Part shown: in pieces, positions 56,683-64,000 of the stretch
How the letters are laid out: every line of letters starts with the position of its first letter
How positions within the stretch are numbered: position 1 is the first letter of the stretch
Assembly: GCA_949152475.1 (NCBI GenBank)
Contig: OX424570.1
Coordinates: 8,172,181-8,236,180, forward strand
Direction: 5' to 3'
DNA: 64,000 nt
From: Terebella lapidaria
Lineage: Eukaryota; Annelida; Polychaeta; Terebellida; Terebellidae
Notes under the pieces: model-generated
What the model was told of the DNA's origin: nothing
The model's database searches: none
What the model saw: the letters and a program-made list of their open reading frames with translations, nothing else
Program-made: the position numbers and the translations under genes

Positions 56683-58574
56683 GAGGCCAACTTTCAGCTC
56701 TTCCTCCAAAGTGCCTCACAACAGGACCTGAAGCTCCCATTAAGCTAGAAAATGATGAGGTTATTAATCACATGTCTCGTGCTGATACCTTAGGGATAAC
56801 TGTTGCGGCTTCGCCTGCACAAGCCTTCTCTTGTGTCACAAATGATTCTTGTGATTCAGTTGTTGACACCACAGGGACTGTTGCGGCTCCGTCTGCACAG
56901 GCTCCGCTTGGTGTCACAAATGATGTTTGTGATTTTTCCTCAGGTAACGGTGAATATGCCATTAACAACATCCACGAAGTCACAACGTCAACACCACATT
57001 GGACAATGACTGTTCCGGTGATGATAAATAGCGTCAAGTTATCCGCCGTAGTCGACACTGCTGCTGAGATAACTTTGATCAACAACCGTATGGCTCAACG
57101 CGTACACCTAGATTTGAGGTCTTCAGTCGATTTTCCAATGAAAGGTGCATTCCATGGCTCCGATTCTACTGGACGACTTGTAAAAAGCGTCAGGCTTCAG
57201 CTGGGTTGCCACACCTATCCATGGGATGTAGTAGTCGCTAATATCCATGAAGACATGTTACTTGGTTGCGATTTTTTGAAATCACACTCTGCTCAAATAG
57301 ATTTTCTGAAGAACGTTTTGTCTATCAACAATGACATAATTGTGGCGGAAAGCAAAGTTGGTCCTGGTGGGACCAAAGTCTTGATCCAACGTGTGGTACT
57401 GAAGCGTGGAATCGTGGTACCGCCTAATAGCATGAAGGTCGCTATAGGTCATCTTCCATCAAAACCTACTGACTCCCTTGGAATCATCGCCATTGAGCCG
57501 ATAGGTGAACATCATCAACTTTTGATACCCAGGATGGTTTCTCGATTCCAGCCGGAATTTCCGATTTGCCTTTGTAATAGTACCAACAAGTATATTCGAC
57601 TAAAAGTTCAGCATCAGATTGGCACGTGTGAGGAGGTGGAGGCCATAGAGGGTGACCAGAGGGTGGATTCTGATTCTGATGCGGCGTCTCCCGATGCTTC
57701 TGAAGACGCAAATCTGCTGTCTCTGCGCCAACCTGAAATGGTCTGCCAAATTTCTACCAAGGATGAAGTGTGTGAATCGACAGTGCCTGCACATTTGCAA
57801 AAGTTGTTTATGGACAGCTGCACTGAGTTGGATGAGCCCCAGTCTTCACGAGTTGCAAAACTGCTGACTGAGTACTCAGATGTTTTTTCTAAACATGATT
57901 TTGATTTAGGAAGATTTTCAGAAATCCAACACCGCATAGACACTGGTGATGCTGCTCCTGTCCGTCAACGGATGCGCCGAACACCAATGGGTTTTGAGCA
58001 GGAGGAAGAACAGTGTGTTAACAAAATGCTAGAAGCTGTGGTGATCAAGCCTTCACAGTCAGAGTGGGCATCCGCTCCAGTGCTGATAAGGAAAAAAGAT
58101 GGCAGTGTTCGATACTGCATAGATTATCGCCAGCTAAATGCAAGAACGGTGAAGGACGCTTTTCCTTTACCACTGATTGAACAGTGCTTCGACAGTTTGA
58201 GAGGAACACAATATTTCAGTACTCTGGACCTCTCATCAGGGTACTGGCAAGTTGCTATGCATCCTGATGACCGACACAAAACTGCATTCATCACAAAATC
58301 GGGTCTCTATGAGCATGTTAGGATGGGATTCGGTCTCTGCAATGCCTCTGCCACGTTTCAACGAATCATCAATCTAATTCTCCGTGGAATGATTTGGAAG
58401 GAGGTGTTGGCATACATCGATGATGTGATCGTGATGGGTAAAACCTTTGAAGATCATATAAAGAATCTTGAAAGAGTATTTCAACGCTTTTGCACCAGCA
58501 CCCTGAAACTGAAACCTAGAAAATGTGTCCTCATGAAAACTTCCGTTGAATTTCTAGGCAAGAGGATAGGGTGA
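56550..58574 (+). CDS. Gypsy pol, first part: protease and reverse transcriptase
   Basis: 674 residues in frame 3, ending at TGA 58572-58574. The first ~45 residues overlap the zinc knuckle out of frame and are probably not real. An aspartic protease follows, with the active site VVDTAAEITLIN (Asp169). RT follows: VLIRKKDGSVRYCIDYRQLN, LDLSSGYWQVAMHP, FGLCNASATFQRI, and AYIDDVIVMG with Asp624/Asp625. The open frame resumes directly after the TGA in the same frame (RT thumb, RNase H, integrase), so the stop is a single nonsense change in an otherwise continuous pol. A repeated motif near residues 85-130 (ACTGTTGCGGCT-type units) gives two near-identical Ala/Gln stretches. Confidence 0.9.
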   Translation: MFPLPTTRTLCEGMSPKAGKVNLTDPVTRLHHREWSFKLQRAEVGGQLSALPPKCLTTGPEAPIKLENDEVINHMSRADTLGITVAASPAQAFSCVTNDSCDSVVDTTGTVAAPSAQAPLGVTNDVCDFSSGNGEYAINNIHEVTTSTPHWTMTVPVMINSVKLSAVVDTAAEITLINNRMAQRVHLDLRSSVDFPMKGAFHGSDSTGRLVKSVRLQLGCHTYPWDVVVANIHEDMLLGCDFLKSHSAQIDFLKNVLSINNDIIVAESKVGPGGTKVLIQRVVLKRGIVVPPNSMKVAIGHLPSKPTDSLGIIAIEPIGEHHQLLIPRMVSRFQPEFPICLCNSTNKYIRLKVQHQIGTCEEVEAIEGDQRVDSDSDAASPDASEDANLLSLRQPEMVCQISTKDEVCESTVPAHLQKLFMDSCTELDEPQSSRVAKLLTEYSDVFSKHDFDLGRFSEIQHRIDTGDAAPVRQRMRRTPMGFEQEEEQCVNKMLEAVVIKPSQSEWASAPVLIRKKDGSVRYCIDYRQLNARTVKDAFPLPLIEQCFDSLRGTQYFSTLDLSSGYWQVAMHPDDRHKTAFITKSGLYEHVRMGFGLCNASATFQRIINLILRGMIWKEVLAYIDDVIVMGKTFEDHIKNLERVFQRFCTSTLKLKPRKCVLMKTSVEFLGKRIG

Positions 58575-58610
58575 GAAGGAATCAGCGTTAGCGACTCCAA
58601 AGTCAAATGT

Positions 58611-61241
58611 GTGCAATCTTGGTCCCGCCCTCAAAACAAGAAAGATGTGGAGTCTTTCTTAGGCTTTATGAATTATCATCGAGAATTTGTGCCTCAATTT
58701 GCTCAACTCAGCATTCCTTTGTATGCTCTCACTGGCAAAGGTACCTTCTCCTGGGGACCAGAACAGGAAGAAGCTTTTCAGACACTTAAAACCAAGGTAG
58801 TAGAGGCTACAGTGCTGAGATATCCAGATGATGAAGGACTATTCATCTTAGACACAGACGCTTCTGATGTAGCTGTGGGAGCTGCTCTTTCACAAGTACA
58901 GAATGGTAAGGAAGTGCCCATTGCCTTTGCCAGCAAGGTCTTGAATGGTCCACGGCGGAAATACTGCACAACAAGGAAGGAACTTTTAGCCGTGGTCGCT
59001 TTCACTCGACACTTCCGTCATTATTTGCTAGGTCGCAAATTCATCGTCCGCACAGATCATCACAGCTTGGTGTGGTTAACTAGATTTCGCCACCCGGAAG
59101 GACAACTCGCCAGATGGTTAGAAGAGGTCAGCCAGTTTGACATGACAATCCAGCATCGAGCTGGGAGCAAACATCAAAATGCTGATGGTTTGTCACGAAT
59201 TCCAGATGAGCTAACTCGCTGCGATTGTTATCAAGCCGGACAAGAATTGACGGACCTACCTTGTGGAGGTTGTAGTTATTGTGCCAGAGCACATCGACAA
59301 TGGGCTCGTTTTTCTGTTGAAGTTGATGACGTAATTCCCCTCGCAGTTCGAAGTGTATCAACCGTTGCAACTGTCAATAACGTCTATGGCTGTGACGTTC
59401 AGTGTGTATCTTCTGGGGGGTCTCCCGATCCCAAGGAGGATAGTTCATTGAGTGTTCAGCCTACTACATTGTCCTGGAAAAATTCTCGGTATGCGTGTTC
59501 AGGTGGGTCTTCCGATCCTAATGAAGACGCCACACTGAGGATTCGGTCAGTCAAAATAGACTCAGAAGAATCGGGGAATGTTACTCTCTCCTCGTACACC
59601 AGCGATGAACTGAGAAAATTTCAGCTAAACGATACAGACATCAAGCCAGTTCTTGTATGGTTGGAGGGGGAGAGTGAGCCAACATCAGCTGAATTATTCC
59701 TGAAATCACCAGCGACCAAGCGACTATGGACCTGCAAGTCACATCTGCAATGTGTGAATGGAGTGTTGTATTACCGCTGGGAGGGTAATATCTCATCAAA
59801 ACTCAAGTTGGTCGTACCGGTCAATCTCAAGGATGAGGTACTCCACCTTTGCCATGATATCAAGTCAGTTGGTCACCTAGGACAAAACAAAACTTTGGAA
59901 CGTCTGAAGCAATCATTTTTCTGGCATAACATGACCATTGATTCAAATCTTTATGTGAGGAGCTGTGCAACCTGCAACCAGAACAAGAAATCTTCACGTA
60001 CCCCGAGGTCAGGACTATCAACATTTCATGCTGGCACTCCAATGGAACGATTGCACATAGATATGATGGGACCGTTCGTCGAGAGTTCCAGCAAGAACAA
60101 ATATATCCTGATGATCGTGGATCAATTCACGAAGTGGGTCGAATGTTTGGCTGTACCGGATCAGTCTGCAGAGATGACGGCATCAACTCTAATTGACAAT
60201 TTCATCACACGGTTTGGGGTTCCCTGCGAAATACATTCTGATCAAGGCAGAAATTTTGATGGGAAACTTTTCAATGCAGTATGTCGTCTCTTGGAAATAA
60301 CTAAGACACGAACCACACCTTATCGACCTAGTTCAAATGGCCAGGTAGAACGCCACAATCGCACAGTGCTGCAGTGCATTCGCTGCTATGTAGGGAGTAA
60401 ACAAAAACATTGGGATCGTGATTTACCCTTGATCGCCATGGCCATACGAAGCACCATCAACAGGAGTACCGGATTTACTCCCAACTTCCTGATGTTGGGT
60501 CGAGAGATCTCTATCGCAGAAGAAGTGTTGGGTATACGCAACATTAACTCTGATAACGATGATAGTATGCCAGACTATGTTCAGAAGCTACTGTTACGGA
60601 TGAGGAAAGCTCATGAAGTAGCTCGAACAACACTACAAAACGAACAACGAGTTCAGAAGAAATACTACGATCTTCGCCAAAGGCATACTGACAAAGGTGA
60701 TCTAGTATACAAACTCGACACATCCAGCAAAGTTGGACAAAGCAAGAAGCTCCGACATGTTTATATCGGACCATATTATCTGGTGACCGAGGTCATATCA
60801 CCAATTCTGTATAGAATTGAGGATCGCAAGGGAAAGTATGTCATTCACCACGACCGCCTCAAGATTTGTCGGGACAGAGCCATTCCCTTGTGGATTCGGA
60901 AGCTCCGTCACCGACTATTGGAAGAAGAATCGTTCTCAGAGGAAGAGGGTAGTCTAGATCTGGGTGACATCTTTAGTGGGTCTCCCGATCTGGATGAAGA
61001 TGTCACACCGGTACAACTACCTGTAGACGAGAGAGATGTTTCAACCCTGAGTAACACCTTTAATGGGTCTCCCGATCCTGAAGTTGTTACACGGGTACAG
61101 CCACCTGCCAGAGAGTATAACCCTGCAAGTGACGCTCACATACAGGAAGGGGATTTAGCCAAACTCTTTAACCAACCTACCTTCACGAGGACAGGACGCC
61201 AGATTAAACCACCTCGTCACCTACAAGATTATTCAGTGTAA
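58611..61241 (+). CDS. Gypsy pol, second part: RNase H and integrase
   Basis: 876 residues in the same frame as the first pol part; the nominal start at 58611 follows the TGA. RNase H: LDTDASDVAVGAALSQV, SKVLNGPRRKYCTTRKELLA, RTDHHSLVWL and HQNADGLSRIP. Integrase: an HHCC zinc-binding region (GHLGQNKTLERLK, then CATCNQNK) and a catalytic core with Asp484, Asp544 and Glu580, spacing 59 and 35 (DD35E). The C-terminal GPY/F module contains HVYIGPYYLVTEV. The linker after RNase H and the C-terminal tail both contain repeated GSPDP/GSSDPNED-like motifs. The ORF ends 95 bp before the TatD ORF. Integrase would insert the cDNA; the upstream TGA would prevent its synthesis unless read through. Confidence 0.92.
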   Translation: MQSWSRPQNKKDVESFLGFMNYHREFVPQFAQLSIPLYALTGKGTFSWGPEQEEAFQTLKTKVVEATVLRYPDDEGLFILDTDASDVAVGAALSQVQNGKEVPIAFASKVLNGPRRKYCTTRKELLAVVAFTRHFRHYLLGRKFIVRTDHHSLVWLTRFRHPEGQLARWLEEVSQFDMTIQHRAGSKHQNADGLSRIPDELTRCDCYQAGQELTDLPCGGCSYCARAHRQWARFSVEVDDVIPLAVRSVSTVATVNNVYGCDVQCVSSGGSPDPKEDSSLSVQPTTLSWKNSRYACSGGSSDPNEDATLRIRSVKIDSEESGNVTLSSYTSDELRKFQLNDTDIKPVLVWLEGESEPTSAELFLKSPATKRLWTCKSHLQCVNGVLYYRWEGNISSKLKLVVPVNLKDEVLHLCHDIKSVGHLGQNKTLERLKQSFFWHNMTIDSNLYVRSCATCNQNKKSSRTPRSGLSTFHAGTPMERLHIDMMGPFVESSSKNKYILMIVDQFTKWVECLAVPDQSAEMTASTLIDNFITRFGVPCEIHSDQGRNFDGKLFNAVCRLLEITKTRTTPYRPSSNGQVERHNRTVLQCIRCYVGSKQKHWDRDLPLIAMAIRSTINRSTGFTPNFLMLGREISIAEEVLGIRNINSDNDDSMPDYVQKLLLRMRKAHEVARTTLQNEQRVQKKYYDLRQRHTDKGDLVYKLDTSSKVGQSKKLRHVYIGPYYLVTEVISPILYRIEDRKGKYVIHHDRLKICRDRAIPLWIRKLRHRLLEEESFSEEEGSLDLGDIFSGSPDLDEDVTPVQLPVDERDVSTLSNTFNGSPDPEVVTRVQPPAREYNPASDAHIQEGDLAKLFNQPTFTRTGRQIKPPRHLQDYSV

Positions 61242-61336
61242 ACGGCGACTATTTAAGATCCAAAATACTAACCATAGAGTTAAGAATATCCAATTATCTA
61301 AATATTCCCAAGTAAAAGTTTTCAGAAACAACCAAC
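61242..61336 (+). other. Short spacer between pol and the TatD ORF
   Basis: 95 bp, AT-rich. It could contain a splice acceptor for a subgenomic RNA, but none is certain. Confidence 0.4.
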
Positions 61337-62821
61337 ATGGAAGGCGACTGGCAGGATCAGCTGGATTATGAGGAGGAGATGCCAGAGGAGGGAGTTTCGA
61401 CCTCTACGTCGGACAAAGTAGAGGAGGACCTCAAGCGTCCTAGCACGTCTGAGGAGGCGGGTCTCTCGAAGAAGAAAAAGAAGAAGCCCAAGCGACAGGA
61501 ATGTCCCATATGCCAGACCTTGACGCGAAACCGGCTTCGTCGGCATGTAGAGGAGGCCCACCTCCCCTGGTACTATGACCCTCACTTGTGCTGCTGGACC
61601 TGCGAGAAGAGCTACTTCTGTGTGGGTCTTTTGAAGAAACATCATGGCCCTGACCAGCCTGGGCATGACAGGGAGTCCCTCCTGACGGATGAACACCTTC
61701 AGCGCTGGTGCCGCCTCATGTGCGGGTTTTTGACACATATCGCCTTTCTCTTTGGCAAGACCACGCCAGAGGGACTGCTGGAGATGGTCCAGAAACAGGG
61801 CCTACATCCGAGTCATCTGCCACTGACGGAGCAATATCAACTGCAGTACCGGATGTTTGACAGGTATTACCAAACTACAGAAGTTGGTGTCTGCCGAGTG
61901 GATCCCCCGAACAGAGCATCCAGTCTACTCCATTGGACCATCACTACCCAGCTGTTGGCGCGATTGCCTACAGAGGCTAGATCCGACTTACGAACGTACA
62001 TGCAGTCGGGGCCTCGTCAGTGGGGCTTGAGGTTGGAAACTGTCGACGCTCATTGTCATCTCGACAAGATGTTGTCTCCCAGATACCCTGGAGTGGATGA
62101 GTTGGCAGCGGATCATCAAGGACGTGGCCTCAGCTGCTGGAGGATGTTATGCTGTTTGGCATTTCCAAGCCGGTGGCTCCGTCTACCTACCTTGGAGAAG
62201 TCGGACAGTATCCTCTTCCAGATGGGGCTGCACCCCAGAGTTGCTGACCTGCCAGTGTCTGACCAAACGTTTGATGACTTAGTAAGGTTACTGCGCCATC
62301 CCCGATGTGTTGCGCTAGGAGAAGTCGGCCTGGACTACGGCCACAGTGATCAACCAGCCCGAAGATGTCAAAAACTTTTCCTGGCAAGAATTCTCCCCGT
62401 AGCTGTTGAACACAAGAAACCGGTGGTCATCCATGCCCGTCAAGATAGCGACCCCGACGAGGTCTACCAGGATGTGCTGGACATCCTTCAACAGCATGTA
62501 CCAGCTGGACATCTCATCTATTTGCACTGCTTCGCTGGAAGCCTGCGCCAGGTGTCAATGTGGACGAAAGCGTTCCCGAACTGTTATTTTGGGTTTGGGT
62601 CGAAGATCATCGACAACAATTCAGGGGAACTCGCCCAGACTCTGCAGGAGTTGCCGCAAGATCGGATCCTTCTCGAGAGCGATGCCCCCTTCTTACTTCC
62701 CCACCCCTGGGCACTGAGGCCCGTAGTGGATGCGATCGCTCGAGCACGCAATCTAGCGCCAGTCATGGTCTGCGACCTAGCCAAGCAGAACGCCTGCCGG
62801 CTGTTTGGGATAGCTGAGTAA
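61337..62821 (+). CDS. Zinc-finger/TatD-family nuclease carried by the Gypsy element
   Basis: 494 residues, intact and intronless, in frame 2, GC-richer than pol. The N-terminus is acidic and Ser/Thr-rich, then carries a KKKKKKPKR basic stretch (45-53, a likely nuclear signal). Two C2H2-type fingers follow: Cys56/Cys59/His70/His75 and Cys86/Cys89/His102-103. Residues ~110-235 are unassigned. Residues 236-494 are a TatD-type metal-dependent hydrolase with every ligand motif: DAHCHLD (His239, His241), GEVGLDY (Glu329), VVIHARQ (His366), YLHCFAGS (His397), LESDAPF (Asp449) and a NACRLFG end. TatD proteins are 3'-5' exonucleases/DNases; animal TATDN2 is the nearest named type, though this is inferred. 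It lies inside the LTRs in the env-like position, so it is element cargo. Function in the element (DNA processing, defence, copy control) is unknown. Confidence 0.92.
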   Translation: MEGDWQDQLDYEEEMPEEGVSTSTSDKVEEDLKRPSTSEEAGLSKKKKKKPKRQECPICQTLTRNRLRRHVEEAHLPWYYDPHLCCWTCEKSYFCVGLLKKHHGPDQPGHDRESLLTDEHLQRWCRLMCGFLTHIAFLFGKTTPEGLLEMVQKQGLHPSHLPLTEQYQLQYRMFDRYYQTTEVGVCRVDPPNRASSLLHWTITTQLLARLPTEARSDLRTYMQSGPRQWGLRLETVDAHCHLDKMLSPRYPGVDELAADHQGRGLSCWRMLCCLAFPSRWLRLPTLEKSDSILFQMGLHPRVADLPVSDQTFDDLVRLLRHPRCVALGEVGLDYGHSDQPARRCQKLFLARILPVAVEHKKPVVIHARQDSDPDEVYQDVLDILQQHVPAGHLIYLHCFAGSLRQVSMWTKAFPNCYFGFGSKIIDNNSGELAQTLQELPQDRILLESDAPFLLPHPWALRPVVDAIARARNLAPVMVCDLAKQNACRLFGIAE

Positions 62822-63085
62822 CTTAGTGTGTATGGTTCTCTGTCGTTGGTTCTCGTCTCCGTTATGATTATCAATGATGGAGAGCAATCATCTCATATTT
62901 CATCGCTTTCGGCTGTTGGTCAGTTGTCTCCGTCATGACTACTGACAGCTGGGGGTGAACTCATTGAACTCATTTATCACCCTTGTGAATAGTTGTATAT
63001 ACTGTACATATAGCCAAGTTGGGCTCTAGTTTCATTTGGGGAACTTCAACATAATTTTTATGGAATAAACACAACCTAGTTTTTC
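62822..63085 (+). other. 3' untranslated region of the Gypsy internal part
   Basis: About 260 bp with no coding signal. A GAATAAA (63063-63069) lies just upstream of the polypurine tract. Confidence 0.5.
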
Positions 63086-63099
63086 AAAACGGGGAAGGG
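63086..63099 (+). promoter_or_regulatory. Polypurine tract
   Basis: AAAACGGGGAAGGG immediately before the 3' LTR; it primes plus-strand DNA synthesis in LTR elements. Confidence 0.85.
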
Positions 63100-63399
63100 T
63101 GTAGTAGAAACAGCTAGTAGAAACAGCAAGTGCTGCCACCTGGGGAATATAAACGAAATTTATCAAGTATTTAGTGCTGCCCCTATCGACTATAACCTCC
63201 GTCATCCCCCGTACGGTGCTGCCCCTGTGGGAGGAACACGAGATACAGGGTAGAAGAACGCCAACCCCCGAGAAGAACGGACCGGATCTCTGCTGCTGCT
63301 GATCGTTGCTGTGTCGGAGCCGCGGATTGTCGTTCTTGATTCCTTCTTCTCAACTTGTCACTGGTATTTATCCAAATATTATAAACCAGTTATACTATA
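63100..63399 (+). repeat. 3' LTR of the Gypsy element
   Basis: 300 bp, four differences from the 5' LTR, followed by the second CTGC target copy at 63400-63403. Confidence 0.92.
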
Positions 63400-64000
63400 C
63401 TGCTGAAAGCCGATCAATTTCGAAAACATGATGTCACGTGCAAATGAATGTAAAGGGCACTCAAATAAATAATGCTGCGCGTCTTCATTTGAGTGTCCAC
63501 ATAAACAACCAGGGTCGCTTTCCACATGCAAGTTGAAATGAAGATGCGATTTTAATGCACTGCATCCCAGACGAATGCGAGTGTAATGGACATCGCAAGC
63601 ACGCTCCCCCACGCCAAACCAAGGAAATTTCGGTGGGCTTGGGATATGTTGCAACAGTTTGCGTTTAAACGTTTGCAGTGTAGGAGAATTACGGATGTCA
63701 AGGGGAAGCTGGTTCCAATCCCTTGTTGTTGTGGGGAAAAATGAATTACTGAAGCGATAACTATTAGTGCGAAAGAGGGTAATATCATTGTTATTACGCA
63801 ACGTGTAACCATGACGATCGGCAGTGGAAGGAGGGACCAAATCGGCTAGGTACGAAGGAACAAGCCCATTCAGTATCTTATAATACCAAACAAGCCTATG
63901 AATTTTACGTCTTTGTGACAAAGGATGCCATCCGGCATCAACATACAATCTAGAAGTAGATTGTATGTTCCTTTCTTTGAAAATATATCCTTCATTTACA
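63400..64000 (-). CDS. Non-LTR reverse transcriptase, C-terminal part, cut by Gypsy and by the window edge
   Basis: The minus-strand frame is open from the window end to the LTR border. It encodes the post-RT region of a non-LTR ORF2: HPLSQRRKIHRLVWYYKILN, GLVPSYLADLVPP, TRDWNQLPLDIRNSPTLQTF, and a knuckle CLCGHSNEDAQHYLFEC (C-x-C-x8-H-x4-C, first pair spaced by one residue). At 63400 the Gypsy element interrupts it. If one CTGC copy is discounted, the same frame resumes at 52562 and reaches a stop at 52448. The endonuclease and RT core must lie beyond 64000. The nominal start near 63948 is not a real start. It is inactive as disrupted. Confidence 0.87.

Larger units (their letters stand above)
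52563..63399 (+). mobile_element. Gypsy-type LTR retrotransposon with a TatD-nuclease cargo ORF
   Basis: 10.84 kb. Two 300-bp LTRs (52563-52862, 63100-63399) differ at four positions (about 98.7% identical), so the insertion is young. CTGC occurs at 52559-52562 and 63400-63403, a 4-bp target duplication. The primer-binding site resembles tRNA-Leu; the polypurine tract is at 63086-63099. Internal order: a 5' ORF with a helix-hairpin-helix motif, gag, a zinc-knuckle segment, pol (PR-RT-RH-IN) and an extra ORF with zinc fingers and a TatD nuclease. The PR-RT-RH-IN order and the GPY/F module at the integrase C-terminus place it in Ty3/Gypsy; there is no chromodomain. Pol is interrupted by one in-frame TGA. 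It lies inside a non-LTR element. Confidence 0.93.

Noticed and set aside
61337-62821. TatD ORF as an ordinary host TATDN2 gene next to a retrotransposon
   Set aside because: It lies between pol and the polypurine tract, inside two LTRs with a matching CTGC target duplication, and has no introns.

Overview
This is intergenic and intronic DNA from an animal genome. One intron-split host gene can be modelled (secreted, PAN/Apple-like plus EGF). The rest is AT-rich DNA crowded with mobile elements of several generations. The retrotransposon types, especially a non-LTR ORF1 with an SGNH hydrolase domain, and the TGACCTTTGACCT tandem arrays fit a lophotrochozoan, most likely a mollusc. That assignment is an inference from repeat style, not from a marker gene.

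Layout. Positions 1-21.3 kb hold no confident host gene. They contain a diverged family of 0.5-0.9 kb repeats (two copies on each strand), a terminal-inverted-repeat pair at about 1 and 7.8 kb, a decayed Merlin/ISXO2-type transposase next to a 42-bp minisatellite, a 5'-truncated non-LTR tail, an exact 272-bp tandem duplication and two foldback/MITE-like elements. Positions 21.46-29.12 kb hold a nearly intact non-LTR retrotransposon. Its ORF1 combines a coiled coil, a NADAR (YbiA-like) domain and an SGNH hydrolase domain. Its ORF2 is an APE-type endonuclease plus reverse transcriptase with a C-terminal zinc knuckle. It sits inside a GACGTC-rich repeat. Positions 30-36.7 kb hold a segmental duplication and an inverted-repeat element filled with short palindromes. 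Positions 37.9-40.5 kb hold a second, 5'-truncated non-LTR element on the minus strand.

Positions 42.4-50 kb hold four coding exons of the host gene, all joined in phase 1. The introns carry a 134-bp-period array rich in TGACCTTTGACCT, a hAT-like MITE and recent direct duplications.

Positions 51.45-64 kb hold a nested pair. A 10.8-kb Gypsy-type LTR retrotransposon (300-bp LTRs with 4 differences, CTGC target duplication, tRNA-Leu-type primer site) has inserted into the last part of a minus-strand non-LTR reverse transcriptase gene, whose reading frame resumes on the other side. The Gypsy element has an unusual 5' ORF with a helix-hairpin-helix motif, a gag ORF, a zinc-knuckle segment in another frame and pol (PR-RT-RH-IN, DD35E) with one in-frame TGA. 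Between pol and the 3' LTR, where an envelope gene would sit, there is an intact intronless ORF encoding two C2H2-type zinc fingers fused to a TatD-family metal-dependent nuclease with all metal ligands retained. The TatD cargo, the NADAR-SGNH ORF1 and four covarying hairpins in the 3' UTR of the interrupted non-LTR element are the most interesting items here.
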